DNA of 64,000 nt from positions 62,001 to 126,000 of the forward strand of contig NZ_VMNW02000013.1 in NCBI RefSeq assembly GCF_007713735.2, read 5' to 3'. Positions within the stretch are counted from its first letter, which is position 1. Every line of letters begins with the position of its first letter. The notes beneath the pieces are model-generated. The model had not been told where the DNA came from, searched no databases, and saw only the letters and a program-made list of their open reading frames with translations. Both the position numbers and the translations under genes were made by a program. Below, piece by piece: positions 16,872-25,159 of this stretch. The stretch comes from Amycolatopsis acidicola (lineage in GTDB: Bacteria > Actinomycetota > Actinomycetes > Mycobacteriales > Pseudonocardiaceae).

Positions 16872-17272
16872 GAGTGATCGTCGGAGCTGCCATCGTGCGG
16901 GGTGGCGCCCTGCTCGCCCAGCAACGGGCCTACCCCGCCGAGGTCGCGGGGCGGTGGGAGCTGCCGGGCGGTCGCGTGGAAGCCGGCGAATCCGAGCCCG
17001 AGGCGTTGCGCCGGGAATGCGTCGAGGAGCTGGGCGTCGAGGTGCACGTCGGCGCCAGGGTCGGCGCCGACGTGCAGTTGCGGCCCGGCCTCGTGCTCCG
17101 TGCCTACGCCGCCACGCTGGCGGATCTCGCCGCGGAGCCGAAAGCCTTGGAACACAAGGGGCTCCGCTGGATCGATCCGTCCACTTTGGATGATCTGCCG
17201 TGGCTGCCCGCCGATCTCGAACTGCTGCCCGCGCTGCGCGAGCTGCTGGAAGGCGTCACGAAGCCCCGATGA
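16868..17272 (+). CDS. Nudix hydrolase, MutT-like
   Basis: 134-residue Nudix protein probably acting on oxidised (8-oxo) or damaged nucleoside triphosphates. The Nudix box is complete at about residues 37-59: GGRVEAGESEPEALRRECVEELG. The short length and simple one-domain layout match MutT-type 8-oxo-dGTP diphosphatases, although other substrates are possible. The GTG start overlaps the histidine kinase stop, so it is translationally coupled to the two-component genes despite having no obvious functional tie. Its 3' end overlaps the convergent trpS gene by 17 bp. Confidence 0.88.
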   Translation: MRVIVGAAIVRGGALLAQQRAYPAEVAGRWELPGGRVEAGESEPEALRRECVEELGVEVHVGARVGADVQLRPGLVLRAYAATLADLAAEPKALEHKGLRWIDPSTLDDLPWLPADLELLPALRELLEGVTKPR

Positions 17273-18218
17273 GCCGCAGCGCCGACGAAAGCCGGTGCTC
17301 GCCTCGTTCGGCCGCTCGCGCCGCGCCCGCTTTGCGGATGCGTGCGAGCTCCCCGGGATCGGAGAGCAGCTCGATCGTGCGCTCCCGGATCGGCCGCAGC
17401 GTCTCGATCACCGCGTCCGCCGTGGCGTCCTTCAGCCGTCCATACGATGAATACCGGGTGGCCACTTCCTTCGGCGTGGTCCCGGTGCAGGCGGCCAGGA
17501 TCTCCAGCAGGTTCGACACCCCTGGCCGTGTTTCCGGCTCGTAGGCCGGCACCGTTTCGCCGTCGGTGACCGCCTTGCGGAACTTGCGGCGGATCAGGTC
17601 CGGCTCGTCGAGCACGAACACCACCCCGGCGGAGTCCCGTGTGGACTTCGACATCTTGCGGGTGGGGTCCGCGAGGTCGCGCACCCGCGCACCGGTGAGC
17701 GGCAGCACGGCCTCGGGCACGGTGAACACCTCGCCGTAGGTGGCGTTGAACCGCCGCGCGAGCGCCCTGGCCAGTTCGACGTGCTGGCGCTGGTCTTCCC
17801 CGACCGGTACCTCGGAAGCGCCCTGCAACAGGATGTCCGCCGCCATCAGCACCGGGTACGTCAGCAGGCTCAGCCGCACGCCTGCCTGGCCGTCCGCCTT
17901 CTCCTTGAACTGGATCATCCGCGCGGCCTCGCCGTAGGAGCAGGTGCATTCGAGGATCCAGGTCAGTGCCCCGAGCTCGCGGGCGAGGTCGGACTGCACG
18001 AAGACCCGCTCGGGCGGGATCCCGGCGGCGACGAGCACGGCCAGCATCTCGGCTGCGCGGCCGCGCAGGCCGGCCGGGTTGTGCGTGGTGGTCATCGCGT
18101 GCAGGTCGGCGATGAAGTACAGGTCCTCCTCGCCACCGTCGGCGACCCAGCGGCTGACCGCGCCGAGGTGGTTGCCGAGCTGGGTGTGGCCGGACGGGGT
18201 GATTCCGGAGAACTTCAT
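17256..18218 (-). CDS. trpS: Tryptophan--tRNA ligase
   Basis: Class I synthetase of 320 residues that charges tRNA-Trp. It shows the HIGH-equivalent block PSGHTQLGNHLGA near residue 8, the substrate-site segment YFIADLHAMTTTH, RMIQFKEK, the adenylate region VPVGEDQRQHVELAR and KMSKS in RKMSKSTRD near residue 193. The ATG at 18218 has GAGGGA about 6 bp upstream; the frame is open to 18335 but that part is leader. A 19-residue leader ORF with two adjacent Trp codons and an attenuator-like terminator precede it. In Streptomyces coelicolor an auxiliary, indolmycin-resistant TrpRS is controlled this way; whether this copy is auxiliary or the only one cannot be told from the window. Confidence 0.96.
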   Translation of the reverse strand: MKFSGITPSGHTQLGNHLGAVSRWVADGGEEDLYFIADLHAMTTTHNPAGLRGRAAEMLAVLVAAGIPPERVFVQSDLARELGALTWILECTCSYGEAARMIQFKEKADGQAGVRLSLLTYPVLMAADILLQGASEVPVGEDQRQHVELARALARRFNATYGEVFTVPEAVLPLTGARVRDLADPTRKMSKSTRDSAGVVFVLDEPDLIRRKFRKAVTDGETVPAYEPETRPGVSNLLEILAACTGTTPKEVATRYSSYGRLKDATADAVIETLRPIRERTIELLSDPGELARIRKAGAARAAERGEHRLSSALRLIGAS

Positions 18219-18258
18219 GATCTTTCCCTCGGGGTTCTCGCCACCCGCGGGAAACGAC

Positions 18259-18330
18259 GAAGGCCGCCACGCGGGCGGCCTTCGGACACTGGAATTCAGC
18301 GCACGGGAACGACGGCCGCCGGGGGCGGCC
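18259..18330 (-). promoter_or_regulatory. Probable tryptophan attenuator of trpS (alternative hairpins)
   Basis: Read on the minus strand, arm 1 (18330-18324, GGCCGCC) pairs with arm 2 (18320-18314, GGCGGCC) across a 3-nt loop. Arm 3 (18283-18274, GAAGGCCGCC) pairs with arm 4 (18268-18259, GGCGGCCTTC) as a 10-bp terminator stem followed by a weak T-rich tail. Arm 2 is also exactly complementary to the GGCCGCC within arm 3, forming an antiterminator. The Trp codons of the leader overlap arm 1, so a ribosome stalled for lack of Trp-tRNA would free arm 2 and prevent termination. Confidence 0.75.
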
Positions 18331-18355
18331 ACCACAGTCCCGCGAAGCTGCGCAT
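18296..18355 (-). CDS. Trp-rich leader peptide of trpS
   Basis: A 19-residue ORF reading MRSFAGLWWPPPAAVVPVR, with ATG at 18355 and stop at 18296, 77 bp upstream of the trpS start. It has a good ribosome site, AAGGTGG, 4 bp before the ATG. The two adjacent Trp codons (18334-18329) are the expected sensor of charged tRNA-Trp. Trp is the rarest amino acid, so two in a row by chance in a 19-residue ORF directly before trpS is unlikely. It fits a ribosome-mediated attenuation leader rather than a T-box, which would lack such a peptide. Confidence 0.8.
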   Translation of the reverse strand: MRSFAGLWWPPPAAVVPVR

Positions 18356-18486
18356 GGGTCCACCTTAGCCGGAGCGAGAACCTCGCCGCACCCCTCTTTA
18401 CCTGGGCTTTGCCGAGGTGACGAACCAGCTACGGCACGCCGCGGTTAACAGCTGTCACGGGCGCCGCGCGGGGTTACCGTCGAGGT

Positions 18487-18792
18487 ATGTACGTCGTCCT
18501 GCTCACTTACACCGCGCCATTGGAAGAAGTCGATCTCGCGCTGCCGGACCACGCGAAGTGGCTCGAAAAGCATTTCCAGGCGGGGGAGTTCCTCGCCGCC
18601 GGACGCCGGAACCCGCGGAACGGGGGCGTGATCATCACGCGCCCGATGGCGCGCGGGAAGCTGGACGCCATCCTCGCCACCGATCCGTTCTCGGTCGGGC
18701 ACCTCGCTTCCTACGAGGTGGTCGAGTTCGCCGCGACGCGGACCGCGCCGGAGGTGCGTCTGCTCAACGAGGCGATCGCGCAGAGCGCCTGA
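18487..18792 (+). CDS. YciI family protein
   Basis: Small cytosolic protein of 101 residues with the YCII ferredoxin-like fold. It starts MYVVLLTYTAPLEEVD, has DHAKWLEKHFQAGEFLAAGRRNP with the conserved His and Asp of the family, and the later segment LATDPFSVGHLASYEVVEF. Some relatives are dehalogenase- or lactonase-like enzymes, but for most the activity is unknown. The ATG at 18487 follows a ribosome site GTCGAGGT. It stands alone, divergent from trpS. Confidence 0.85.
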   Translation: MYVVLLTYTAPLEEVDLALPDHAKWLEKHFQAGEFLAAGRRNPRNGGVIITRPMARGKLDAILATDPFSVGHLASYEVVEFAATRTAPEVRLLNEAIAQSA

Positions 18793-18837
18793 GCGTCAGC
18801 AGGGGATGTTCGCTCCAGCCGGGGTGAACATCCCGCC

Positions 18838-18993
18838 TCAGGCTGCCTTCTTCACACCCGTCTTCGCCTGCTGCAGCGCGAGCACGGGACACTTGCGGCA
18901 GCGGGGCTTCGACCGGCAGCACTTCTTCTTGACCTTGCCGGATTTCATCAGTTTGCGGACTACAGCCTTGGGGTCCGCGTCCTTCTTGCCCAC
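18838..18993 (-). CDS. Small basic Cys-rich protein, probably iron-regulated
   Basis: A 51-residue protein when started at GTG 18993 (GKKDADPKAVVRKLMKSGKV...). It is strongly basic and carries four Cys in the cluster CCRSKPRCRKC, a likely metal or iron-sulfur ligand set or a zinc knuckle. The frame is open upstream to 19044, but that extension crosses a near-perfect iron box at 18999-19017, so the downstream GTG is preferred. It would be leaderless, since no ribosome site is seen. I do not recognise a named family; it looks like the short conserved proteins found beside typA in other actinobacteria, which is from memory only. Confidence 0.65.
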   Translation of the reverse strand: MGKKDADPKAVVRKLMKSGKVKKKCCRSKPRCRKCPVLALQQAKTGVKKAA

Positions 18994-18998
18994 GAGGG

Positions 18999-19017
18999 TT
19001 AGGGTAGGTGAACCTAA
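18999..19017. promoter_or_regulatory. Iron box (DtxR/IdeR-type operator)
   Basis: The 19-bp sequence TTAGGGTAGGTGAACCTAA matches the DtxR/IdeR consensus TTAGGTTAGGCTAACCTAA at 16 of 19 positions, with both outer half-sites TTAGG and CCTAA intact. It lies 6 bp before the GTG of the Cys-rich gene on the minus strand, so it would overlap that gene's promoter. It is about 120 bp upstream of typA on the other strand. Confidence 0.75.
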
Positions 19018-19139
19018 CCTTGATCGCGGCGTGGCGATGGTCACAGCAGGCCGCAGGGTATCCTGAGGGGCGACCGCCTATGGCCAAAGCCGGCCGGGGC
19101 GTTCTCCACCTTCACCCCTTTTAGTACAGGAGCCCTCGC

Positions 19140-21041
19140 GTGCCCGCAGCAACCGCCGAGAAGGTCCGCACCGACCTCCGCAATGTGGCCATCGTGGCGC
19201 ACGTCGACCACGGCAAGACCACCCTGGTCGACGCCATGCTCAGGCAGTCCGGCGCGTTCGCCGAGCGGGCCGAGCTCGTCGACCGCGTGATGGACTCCGG
19301 CGAGCTGGAGCGGGAAAAGGGCATCACGATCCTGGCCAAGAACACGGCCATCCACCGCAAGACCCCGGACGGCGCGGTCACCATCAACGTGATCGACACC
19401 CCCGGCCACGCCGACTTCGGTGGCGAGGTCGAGCGCGGGCTCGCGATGGTCGACGGAGTGGTGCTGCTGGTGGACGCCAGCGAGGGCCCGCTGCCGCAGA
19501 CGCGGTTCGTGCTCCGCAAGACCCTTGAGGCCGGCCTGCCGGTCGTGCTGGTGGTCAACAAGGTCGACCGCCCCGACGCCCGGATCGCCGAGGTCGTCGA
19601 GGAAACCCACGACCTCCTGCTCGATCTGGCCGGCGACATCGAGGACGCCGACCTGGACGCGGTGCTCGACCTGCCGGTCGTCTACGCCTCCGCGCGCGCC
19701 GGCAAGGCCAGCCTGGAGCGGCCCGCCGACGGCGCACTGCCGGACAGTGAAAACCTCGACCCGCTCTTCGAGACCCTGCTGCGCCACGTGCCGCCGCCGC
19801 AGGCGGACGTCGACGGCCCGCTGCGCGCGCTGGTCACCAACCTCGACGCGTCGAACTTCCTCGGCCGCATCGCGCTGATCCGCATCCACTCCGGCAAGCT
19901 CCGCAAGGGCCAGACCGTGGCGTGGCTGCGCGCCGACGGCTCGGTGCACAACGTGCGCATCTCCGAGCTGCTGGTCACCGAGGCGCTCGAGCGCGTCCCC
20001 GCGCAGGAGGCCGAAGCGGGCGATCTCGTTGCCATCGCGGGAATCCCGGACATCACGATCGGCGACACCCTCGCCGACGTGGAGGACCCGGAGGCGCTGC
20101 CGCGGATCACCGTGGACGAGCCTGCCATCTCGATGACCATCGGCGTGAACACCTCGCCGCTGGCCGGGCGCAACGGCGGCGACAAGGTCACCGCCCGCCT
20201 GGTGAAGGCGCGGCTGGACCAGGAACTGGTCGGCAACGTGAGCATCAAGGTGCTGCCCACCGAGCGTCCGGACACCTGGGAGGTGCAGGGCCGCGGTGAG
20301 CTGGCGCTGGCCATCCTCGTCGAGCAGATGCGCCGCGAGGGCTTCGAGCTGACCGTCGGCAAGCCGCAGGTGGTCACCCGCACCATCGACGGCAAGCTGC
20401 ACGAGCCGTTCGAGCGGCTGACGATCGACTCGCCGGAGGAGCACCTCGGCTCGATCACGCAGCTGATGGCCGCGCGCAAGGGCCGCATGGAACACATGGG
20501 CGGCAACGGCACCGGCCGGATCCGGATGGAGTACGTGCTGCCCGCACGCGGGCTGATCGGCTTCCGCACCGACTTCCTCACCGAGACCCGCGGCACCGGC
20601 ATCGCGAACCACGTGTTCGAGGGCTACTTCCCGTGGGCGGGCGAGATCCGCACCCGGCACAGCGGTTCGCTGGTCGCCGACCGGTCCGGCCCGATCACCG
20701 CGTACGCGATGATCCAGCTCGCCGACCGCGGCACGTTCTTCGTCGAGCCCGGCGCCGAGGTGTACGAGGGCATGGTCGTCGGCGAGAACCCGCGCGCCGA
20801 GGACCTCGACATCAACATCACCAAGGAGAAGAAGCTCACCAACATGCGCTCGTCCACCGGTGACGAGCTCGAGCGCCTCGCCCGCCCGCGCAAGCTGGGC
20901 CTGGAGGAAGCGCTGGAGTTCTGCGCCGTCGACGAATGCGTCGAGGTGGCGCCGGACGTCGTGCGCGTGCGCAAGGTGACGCTCGACATCTCCCAGCGCG
21001 CCAAGGAGCGCTCCCGCGCGAAGAGCCGCGACCAGGGTTGA
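19140..21041 (+). CDS. typA: Translational GTPase TypA/BipA
   Basis: Ribosome-associated GTPase of 633 residues, active in 50S assembly and stress or low-temperature growth. The N-terminal GTPase domain shows AHVDHGKTTL (P-loop near residue 19), the switch block REKGITI, DTPGHADFGGE and NKVDRPDAR. Domain II, EF-G-like domains and a C-terminal BipA domain with GMVVGENPRAEDLDINITKEKKLTNMRSS follow in the normal order. The start is GTG 19140. A terminator follows, then lpqW, the same pair of neighbours as in Mycobacterium tuberculosis. Confidence 0.97.
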   Translation: MPAATAEKVRTDLRNVAIVAHVDHGKTTLVDAMLRQSGAFAERAELVDRVMDSGELEREKGITILAKNTAIHRKTPDGAVTINVIDTPGHADFGGEVERGLAMVDGVVLLVDASEGPLPQTRFVLRKTLEAGLPVVLVVNKVDRPDARIAEVVEETHDLLLDLAGDIEDADLDAVLDLPVVYASARAGKASLERPADGALPDSENLDPLFETLLRHVPPPQADVDGPLRALVTNLDASNFLGRIALIRIHSGKLRKGQTVAWLRADGSVHNVRISELLVTEALERVPAQEAEAGDLVAIAGIPDITIGDTLADVEDPEALPRITVDEPAISMTIGVNTSPLAGRNGGDKVTARLVKARLDQELVGNVSIKVLPTERPDTWEVQGRGELALAILVEQMRREGFELTVGKPQVVTRTIDGKLHEPFERLTIDSPEEHLGSITQLMAARKGRMEHMGGNGTGRIRMEYVLPARGLIGFRTDFLTETRGTGIANHVFEGYFPWAGEIRTRHSGSLVADRSGPITAYAMIQLADRGTFFVEPGAEVYEGMVVGENPRAEDLDINITKEKKLTNMRSSTGDELERLARPRKLGLEEALEFCAVDECVEVAPDVVRVRKVTLDISQRAKERSRAKSRDQG

Positions 21042-21049
21042 TCCTTCTT

Positions 21050-21076
21050 TACGGCCCGGCCACACGCCGGGCCGTA
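21050..21076 (+). terminator. Hairpin terminator after typA
   Basis: An 11-bp perfect stem, TACGGCCCGGC / GCCGGGCCGTA, with loop CACAC, starting 8 bp after the typA stop. The T tract is poor, as is common in high-GC actinomycetes. Confidence 0.7.
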
Positions 21077-21292
21077 CTGTACCCACGGTTTGCCGATCCG
21101 ACCGTCAGTCACGGTTGTCCAGCCTGGTAGGCCGGGTTCCGGCAAGTGGGGGGAACCCCGGGCAGGCCGCGAACGTCCACCTTTTGGCGGTACCTGATCC
21201 GGTGCGGAGCACCGGACAGCTGTCTGGCAATCTCGGTACCACGCCAACAGGGCTTGTGGCACCATCGTGGGCTCAGCGCCAGGGGAGGCAGT

Positions 21293-23017
21293 GTGCGGAA
21301 AGGCAAAGCGGCAGCGTTGATCCTGCTGCTGGCTGCCGTGCTCGCCGCTTGCACGAACACCCCGCCGGCGCCGATCGTCACTTCGCCGGTCGCGCAGTCC
21401 ACCACATCCACCACACCCAGCCCGTCACAGATCGTGATCGGCATGGACGACATCGCGGGCGGCTACAACCCGCACAACCTCGCGGACCAGTCCACGATCA
21501 CCACGGCGCTCTCGCAGCTGCTGCTGCCTTCGGTGTTCCGCCAGTCCGACGACGGCCAGTATCAGCTCGACACCACGCTGATGCGCTCGGCCGAGGTCAC
21601 CTCGCAGGAGCCGTTCACGGTCACCTACGAGATCCGCCAGGACGCGTCCTGGTCGGACGGCGCCCCGATCGCGGTGGAGGACTTCGTCTACCTCGCCGAC
21701 GCGATGCGCGACCAGCCCGGCGTGGTCGAGCCCGCCGGCTACCGGCTCATCTCGAACATCCAGCCCGGCGAGGGCGGCAAGAAGGTCCAGGTCACGTTCT
21801 CACAGGCCTATCCCGGCTGGCGGACGCTGTTCTCGAACCTCCTGCCCCAGCATCTGCTGAAAGACGCTCCAGGTGGCTGGCAGGGGGCTCTGCAGGGCAG
21901 TTTTCCGGCCTATGGCGGACCGTTCTCCATCAAGCAGCTGGACAACGCGCGCGGCGAGATCATCCTGGAACGCAACGAGCGCTACTGGGACAAGCCGGCG
22001 GCGGTGGACCAGATCGTGCTGCGCCGGTCCGACCAGGCCGGGCTCGCCACGGCGCTGCGCAGCGGTAACGACCAGTTCGTGATGTCCCGTACCGACAGCG
22101 TCGGCCTCCAGCAGCTGCAGGCGTTGGGCAGCTCGGTCCAGCTGAGCACCGTCGCGAGCCCGCGCGTCGCGAGCGTGCTGCTGCGCCCGGCCAACGGACC
22201 GTTGGTGGACAACGACGTGCGTGCCGGCGTGGCCGCGCTCATCGACCGCAACAAGCTGATCGACGAAGGCACCAACGGGGGCCCCTCGGCCGGTCTCCGC
22301 GCCGACGCCCAGGTGCTCCCGCCGTCCGAATCCGGTTACACCGCAACGATTCCGGCCAACGCGTCGGCGCCGGACCCGGCCGCGGCGGAGGCGCTGCTGA
22401 AGAGCGCGGGCTACACCAAGGAAGCCGGCACCTGGCGCAAGGACGGCAAACCGCTGACGCTCGTCATCGCCTCGCCCGGCACGCAGGAGCCGTACGCGAG
22501 CATCGCGAAGGAGCTGTCCACCGAGCTGACCGCGGCCGGGGTGCAGGTCAGCGTGATCAACCCGCAGCCGCGCGACCTCTTCTCGAACCTGCTGGCCATG
22601 CCGGTCACCAAGAACGGGCAGACCACCACCGACGGCTCCGGCACGGTCGGTGTCGACATCGCGGTGGTCCCGACGGCGGTCGGCGGCGACCCGGCGACGG
22701 TGCTGGCCTCGGAGTTCGGCTGCCGTCCCGGGCAGGACACCACTTCCTCCACGGCGACGGTGACCCCGGCGAACCCGGCCGCGGTGTGCGACGCCGAACT
22801 TCAGCCGACCATCGACGCCGCGCTCGCCGGTACCAAGACGATGGCCGAGGCACTGTCCGAAGTGGAACCGAAGCTGTGGGCGCAGCACACGGTGCTCCCG
22901 CTCTTCCAGCTCGCCGACACGCTGGCGATTGGTTCAGGCATTTCCGGCGTGACGCCGGGACCGGCGATGGTTGGGCCGTTCGGGTCAGCCGTGAATTGGA
23001 CACGTGGCGGCAAGTAA
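21293..23017 (+). CDS. lpqW: LpqW-like lipoprotein, peptide-type solute-binding fold
   Basis: Secreted lipoprotein of 574 residues with a DppA/OppA-type solute-binding fold. A short signal sequence ends in a lipobox (AAVLAACTN, Cys near residue 18). A Thr/Ser/Pro linker and the binding domain follow, with WSDGAPIAVEDFVYLADAM and GGPFSIKQLDNARGEIILERNERYW. The GTG at 21293 has GGGGAGG upstream. In mycobacteria LpqW also follows typA and steers phosphatidylinositol mannoside and lipomannan synthesis, rather than acting in transport. By position and fold the same role is likely here, but as a peptide-binding-like protein it could instead serve the dpp genes downstream. Confidence 0.8.
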   Translation: MRKGKAAALILLLAAVLAACTNTPPAPIVTSPVAQSTTSTTPSPSQIVIGMDDIAGGYNPHNLADQSTITTALSQLLLPSVFRQSDDGQYQLDTTLMRSAEVTSQEPFTVTYEIRQDASWSDGAPIAVEDFVYLADAMRDQPGVVEPAGYRLISNIQPGEGGKKVQVTFSQAYPGWRTLFSNLLPQHLLKDAPGGWQGALQGSFPAYGGPFSIKQLDNARGEIILERNERYWDKPAAVDQIVLRRSDQAGLATALRSGNDQFVMSRTDSVGLQQLQALGSSVQLSTVASPRVASVLLRPANGPLVDNDVRAGVAALIDRNKLIDEGTNGGPSAGLRADAQVLPPSESGYTATIPANASAPDPAAAEALLKSAGYTKEAGTWRKDGKPLTLVIASPGTQEPYASIAKELSTELTAAGVQVSVINPQPRDLFSNLLAMPVTKNGQTTTDGSGTVGVDIAVVPTAVGGDPATVLASEFGCRPGQDTTSSTATVTPANPAAVCDAELQPTIDAALAGTKTMAEALSEVEPKLWAQHTVLPLFQLADTLAIGSGISGVTPGPAMVGPFGSAVNWTRGGK

Positions 23018-23107
23018 CCAACGTATGTCCTCATGTTATCTGGAAGTCACCCTTTGGTCACAATCACTCTGAGAGTGGTGACTCGGTGTGCACATCTTTC
23101 TAGCGTT

Positions 23108-23187
23108 CTCCGGCAGTGCGCCGGACGCGTGCATCCGGTGTGACATAAGCTCCGGCCTAACGCCGGAGTGGTGTGGACCATGGGTCC
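23108..23187 (+). promoter_or_regulatory. Three short hairpins in the dppA leader
   Basis: Perfect inverted repeats occur in succession: TCCGGC/GCCGGA (23108-23124), CTCCGGC/GCCGGAG (23150-23168) and TGGACC/GGTCCA (23173-23187). The last ends about 10 bp before the AGGAGGG ribosome site of dppA. They may terminate lpqW transcription or structure the dppA leader; no known riboswitch was recognised. Confidence 0.4.
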
Positions 23188-23209
23188 AGTGCTAGGAGGG
23201 CACACGTAA

Positions 23210-24994
23210 ATGAGCAGATGGAAAGCAGCCTCGGCCTTAACGATGGCCGTGACTGCAGCGCTCGTGCTGAGCGCTTGCGGCGGAGGCGGCGACAACGGGA
23301 GCACGGACCAGAACGGTTCGAGCACCGACGTCAAGAGCATGGCTGTCGGCAAGGCGGAAAACGCCCAAGCCGGCACGTTCAAACTGGGCGACGCTCCCTC
23401 GTGGGACGGCCCTGTCACGGTCGGGATCGATGACGCCTACTCGGCGTACAACAACCAGACTCCGGACACCAACACCTCGTACAACTACTACGTGATCGTT
23501 GCTGTCCTTGCCGGTTCGAACATGCTCGACGGCAACAACAAGCCCCTGCTCAACACCGACGTGCTGGACTCGTGGGACGTGACCTCCACCAGCCCGTACA
23601 CCGTCACCTACAAGATCAAGCCGGGTGTCAAGTGGTCCGACGGCGCGCCGTGGAACTGCAAGGACTACTACCTCGCGTACCTGGCGAACCGGGGCACCAC
23701 CGGGTTCAACGCGGCGGCGACGGCGGGCTATGACCTGATCGACAGCGCCAAGTGCACCGACGACCAGACCTTCGTCACCACGTACAAGCAGCCCTACATC
23801 GACTACAAGGGCCTGTTCGACGGCGCGGCCATGCTGCCGGCGCACGTCCTCGAGGCGAAGACCGGCATCCCGGACATCACTCAGCTGAACCCGAACAGCG
23901 ACCCGGCACTGCTCAAGAAGGCCGGCGACTTCTGGACCAATGAGTGGAAGGGCTTCAACAAGGACATCATGCCGGCCTCCGGGCCGTACATGATCACCGC
24001 TTTCGACCAGAACCAGGGCGCGGTGACCTTGGAGAAGAACCCGAACTGGATCGGCGCCAAGGGCGGCCCGAACAAGATCATCGTCAAGTCGTTCTCCGAC
24101 ACCAAGGCGATGGCCACCGCGCTGCAGAACGGTGAGATCCAGGTCGTCGCTTCGACGCAGCCCGACGCGACCGCGGCCGACACCCTCAAGGGCCTCTCGG
24201 CGCAGGGCGTCACCTACGGTTCGGCGCCGCAGCTGTCGTACGAGCACCTGGACATGCAGTACAAGAACCCGATCCTGAAGGACGAGGCCGCACGCAAGGC
24301 CCTGTTCCAGGTGATCGACCGGTCGGCGATCACGGACAAGCTGCTCAAGGAAGTCCAGTCGGACATCACCCCGATGAACAGCCTGATCTACCTGCCGACG
24401 GACCAGGGGTACCAGGACGTCTACAGCGACAAGGCGGGCAAGGGCGCGGCCGAGGCCAAGAAGACCCTCGAGGCCGACGGCTGGACGCTCGGCGCGGACG
24501 GCATCTACCAGAAGAACGGGCAGCGGTTCTCGGTCACGATCTCGCACAACAACAACGCGCGTCGTGACCAGACGGTCGAGCTGATCCAGTCCCAGGCCAA
24601 GGCCGCGGGCATCGAGGTCAAGAACGACAACGACCCGAACTTCCTCTCCGGTGGCCGGGTCAGCACGGGTAACTACGACATCGCGCTCTTCGCGTGGTCG
24701 CAGCCGCCGTTCAAGTCGCAGTCGCAGCCGCTCTACTCCACGGGCGGTAACCAGAACTGGCAGAACTTCAGCGACCCGAAGGTGGACGACACCTTCAAGC
24801 AGGCCGTGGTCGCCACGGACGAAGCCACCGCGACGAAGCTGTACCAGCAGGCCGACTCGCAGATCGCCCAGGACTACGCGTCGCTGCCGCTCTACGCGGT
24901 GCCGTCGATGTGGGCCTTCCAGGGCATCGACAGGGTGTACATGCAGTCGTACCTCGGTGCGCTGTGGAACGCCGGTGAGTGGGCGCAGAAGTAA
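23210..24994 (+). CDS. Peptide/nickel-type ABC transporter substrate-binding lipoprotein
   Basis: Binding protein of 594 residues of the DppA/OppA family. The signal peptide ends in the lipobox ALVLSACGG (Cys near residue 24) and is followed by a Gly/Asn/Ser linker. The body shows KWSDGAPWNCKDYYLAYLANRG (the family's conserved WSDG block) and GPYMITAFDQNQGAVTLEKNPNW, ending in the GALWNAGEW tail. The ATG at 23210 has a strong AGGAGGG ribosome site. Two permease genes follow after a hairpin. The ligand, probably an oligopeptide, cannot be read from sequence. It is about as long as lpqW and of the same fold, so the neighbours may share a distant ancestor. Confidence 0.9.
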   Translation: MSRWKAASALTMAVTAALVLSACGGGGDNGSTDQNGSSTDVKSMAVGKAENAQAGTFKLGDAPSWDGPVTVGIDDAYSAYNNQTPDTNTSYNYYVIVAVLAGSNMLDGNNKPLLNTDVLDSWDVTSTSPYTVTYKIKPGVKWSDGAPWNCKDYYLAYLANRGTTGFNAAATAGYDLIDSAKCTDDQTFVTTYKQPYIDYKGLFDGAAMLPAHVLEAKTGIPDITQLNPNSDPALLKKAGDFWTNEWKGFNKDIMPASGPYMITAFDQNQGAVTLEKNPNWIGAKGGPNKIIVKSFSDTKAMATALQNGEIQVVASTQPDATAADTLKGLSAQGVTYGSAPQLSYEHLDMQYKNPILKDEAARKALFQVIDRSAITDKLLKEVQSDITPMNSLIYLPTDQGYQDVYSDKAGKGAAEAKKTLEADGWTLGADGIYQKNGQRFSVTISHNNNARRDQTVELIQSQAKAAGIEVKNDNDPNFLSGGRVSTGNYDIALFAWSQPPFKSQSQPLYSTGGNQNWQNFSDPKVDDTFKQAVVATDEATATKLYQQADSQIAQDYASLPLYAVPSMWAFQGIDRVYMQSYLGALWNAGEWAQK

Positions 24995-25023
24995 GCTGCG
25001 GCTCTAGGCAGAACCCTGGTGGA

Positions 25024-25058
25024 GTCCGGGGGCCGGGTCACGAACCCGGCCCCCGGAC
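25024..25058 (+). terminator. Strong intra-operon hairpin between binding protein and permease genes
   Basis: A perfect 15-bp stem (GTCCGGGGGCCGGGT / ACCCGGCCCCCGGAC, loop CACGA) starts 30 bp after the binding-protein stop. It probably stops part of the transcription or protects the upstream mRNA, giving more binding protein than permease, a common arrangement in such operons. Confidence 0.7.
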
Positions 25059-25159
25059 TTCCTCCGGAAGTAGCTGTCGACCGTTGGGCAACCCCCGCTA
25101 CGGTGGACACCGGGCGCGGCTGCATACTTCCGGCCAGGCCCGGATGAGGAGCATTCTCG

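Noticed and set aside
18219-18360. T-box riboswitch upstream of trpS
   Set aside because: No T-box consensus or specifier-loop architecture is visible, whereas a leader ORF with two Trp codons and alternative stems is present.
18999-19017. Iron box as an operator of typA
   Set aside because: It lies about 120 bp upstream of typA and directly at the start of the minus-strand Cys-rich gene. TypA is a housekeeping GTPase without known iron control. Shared control is possible but unsupported.
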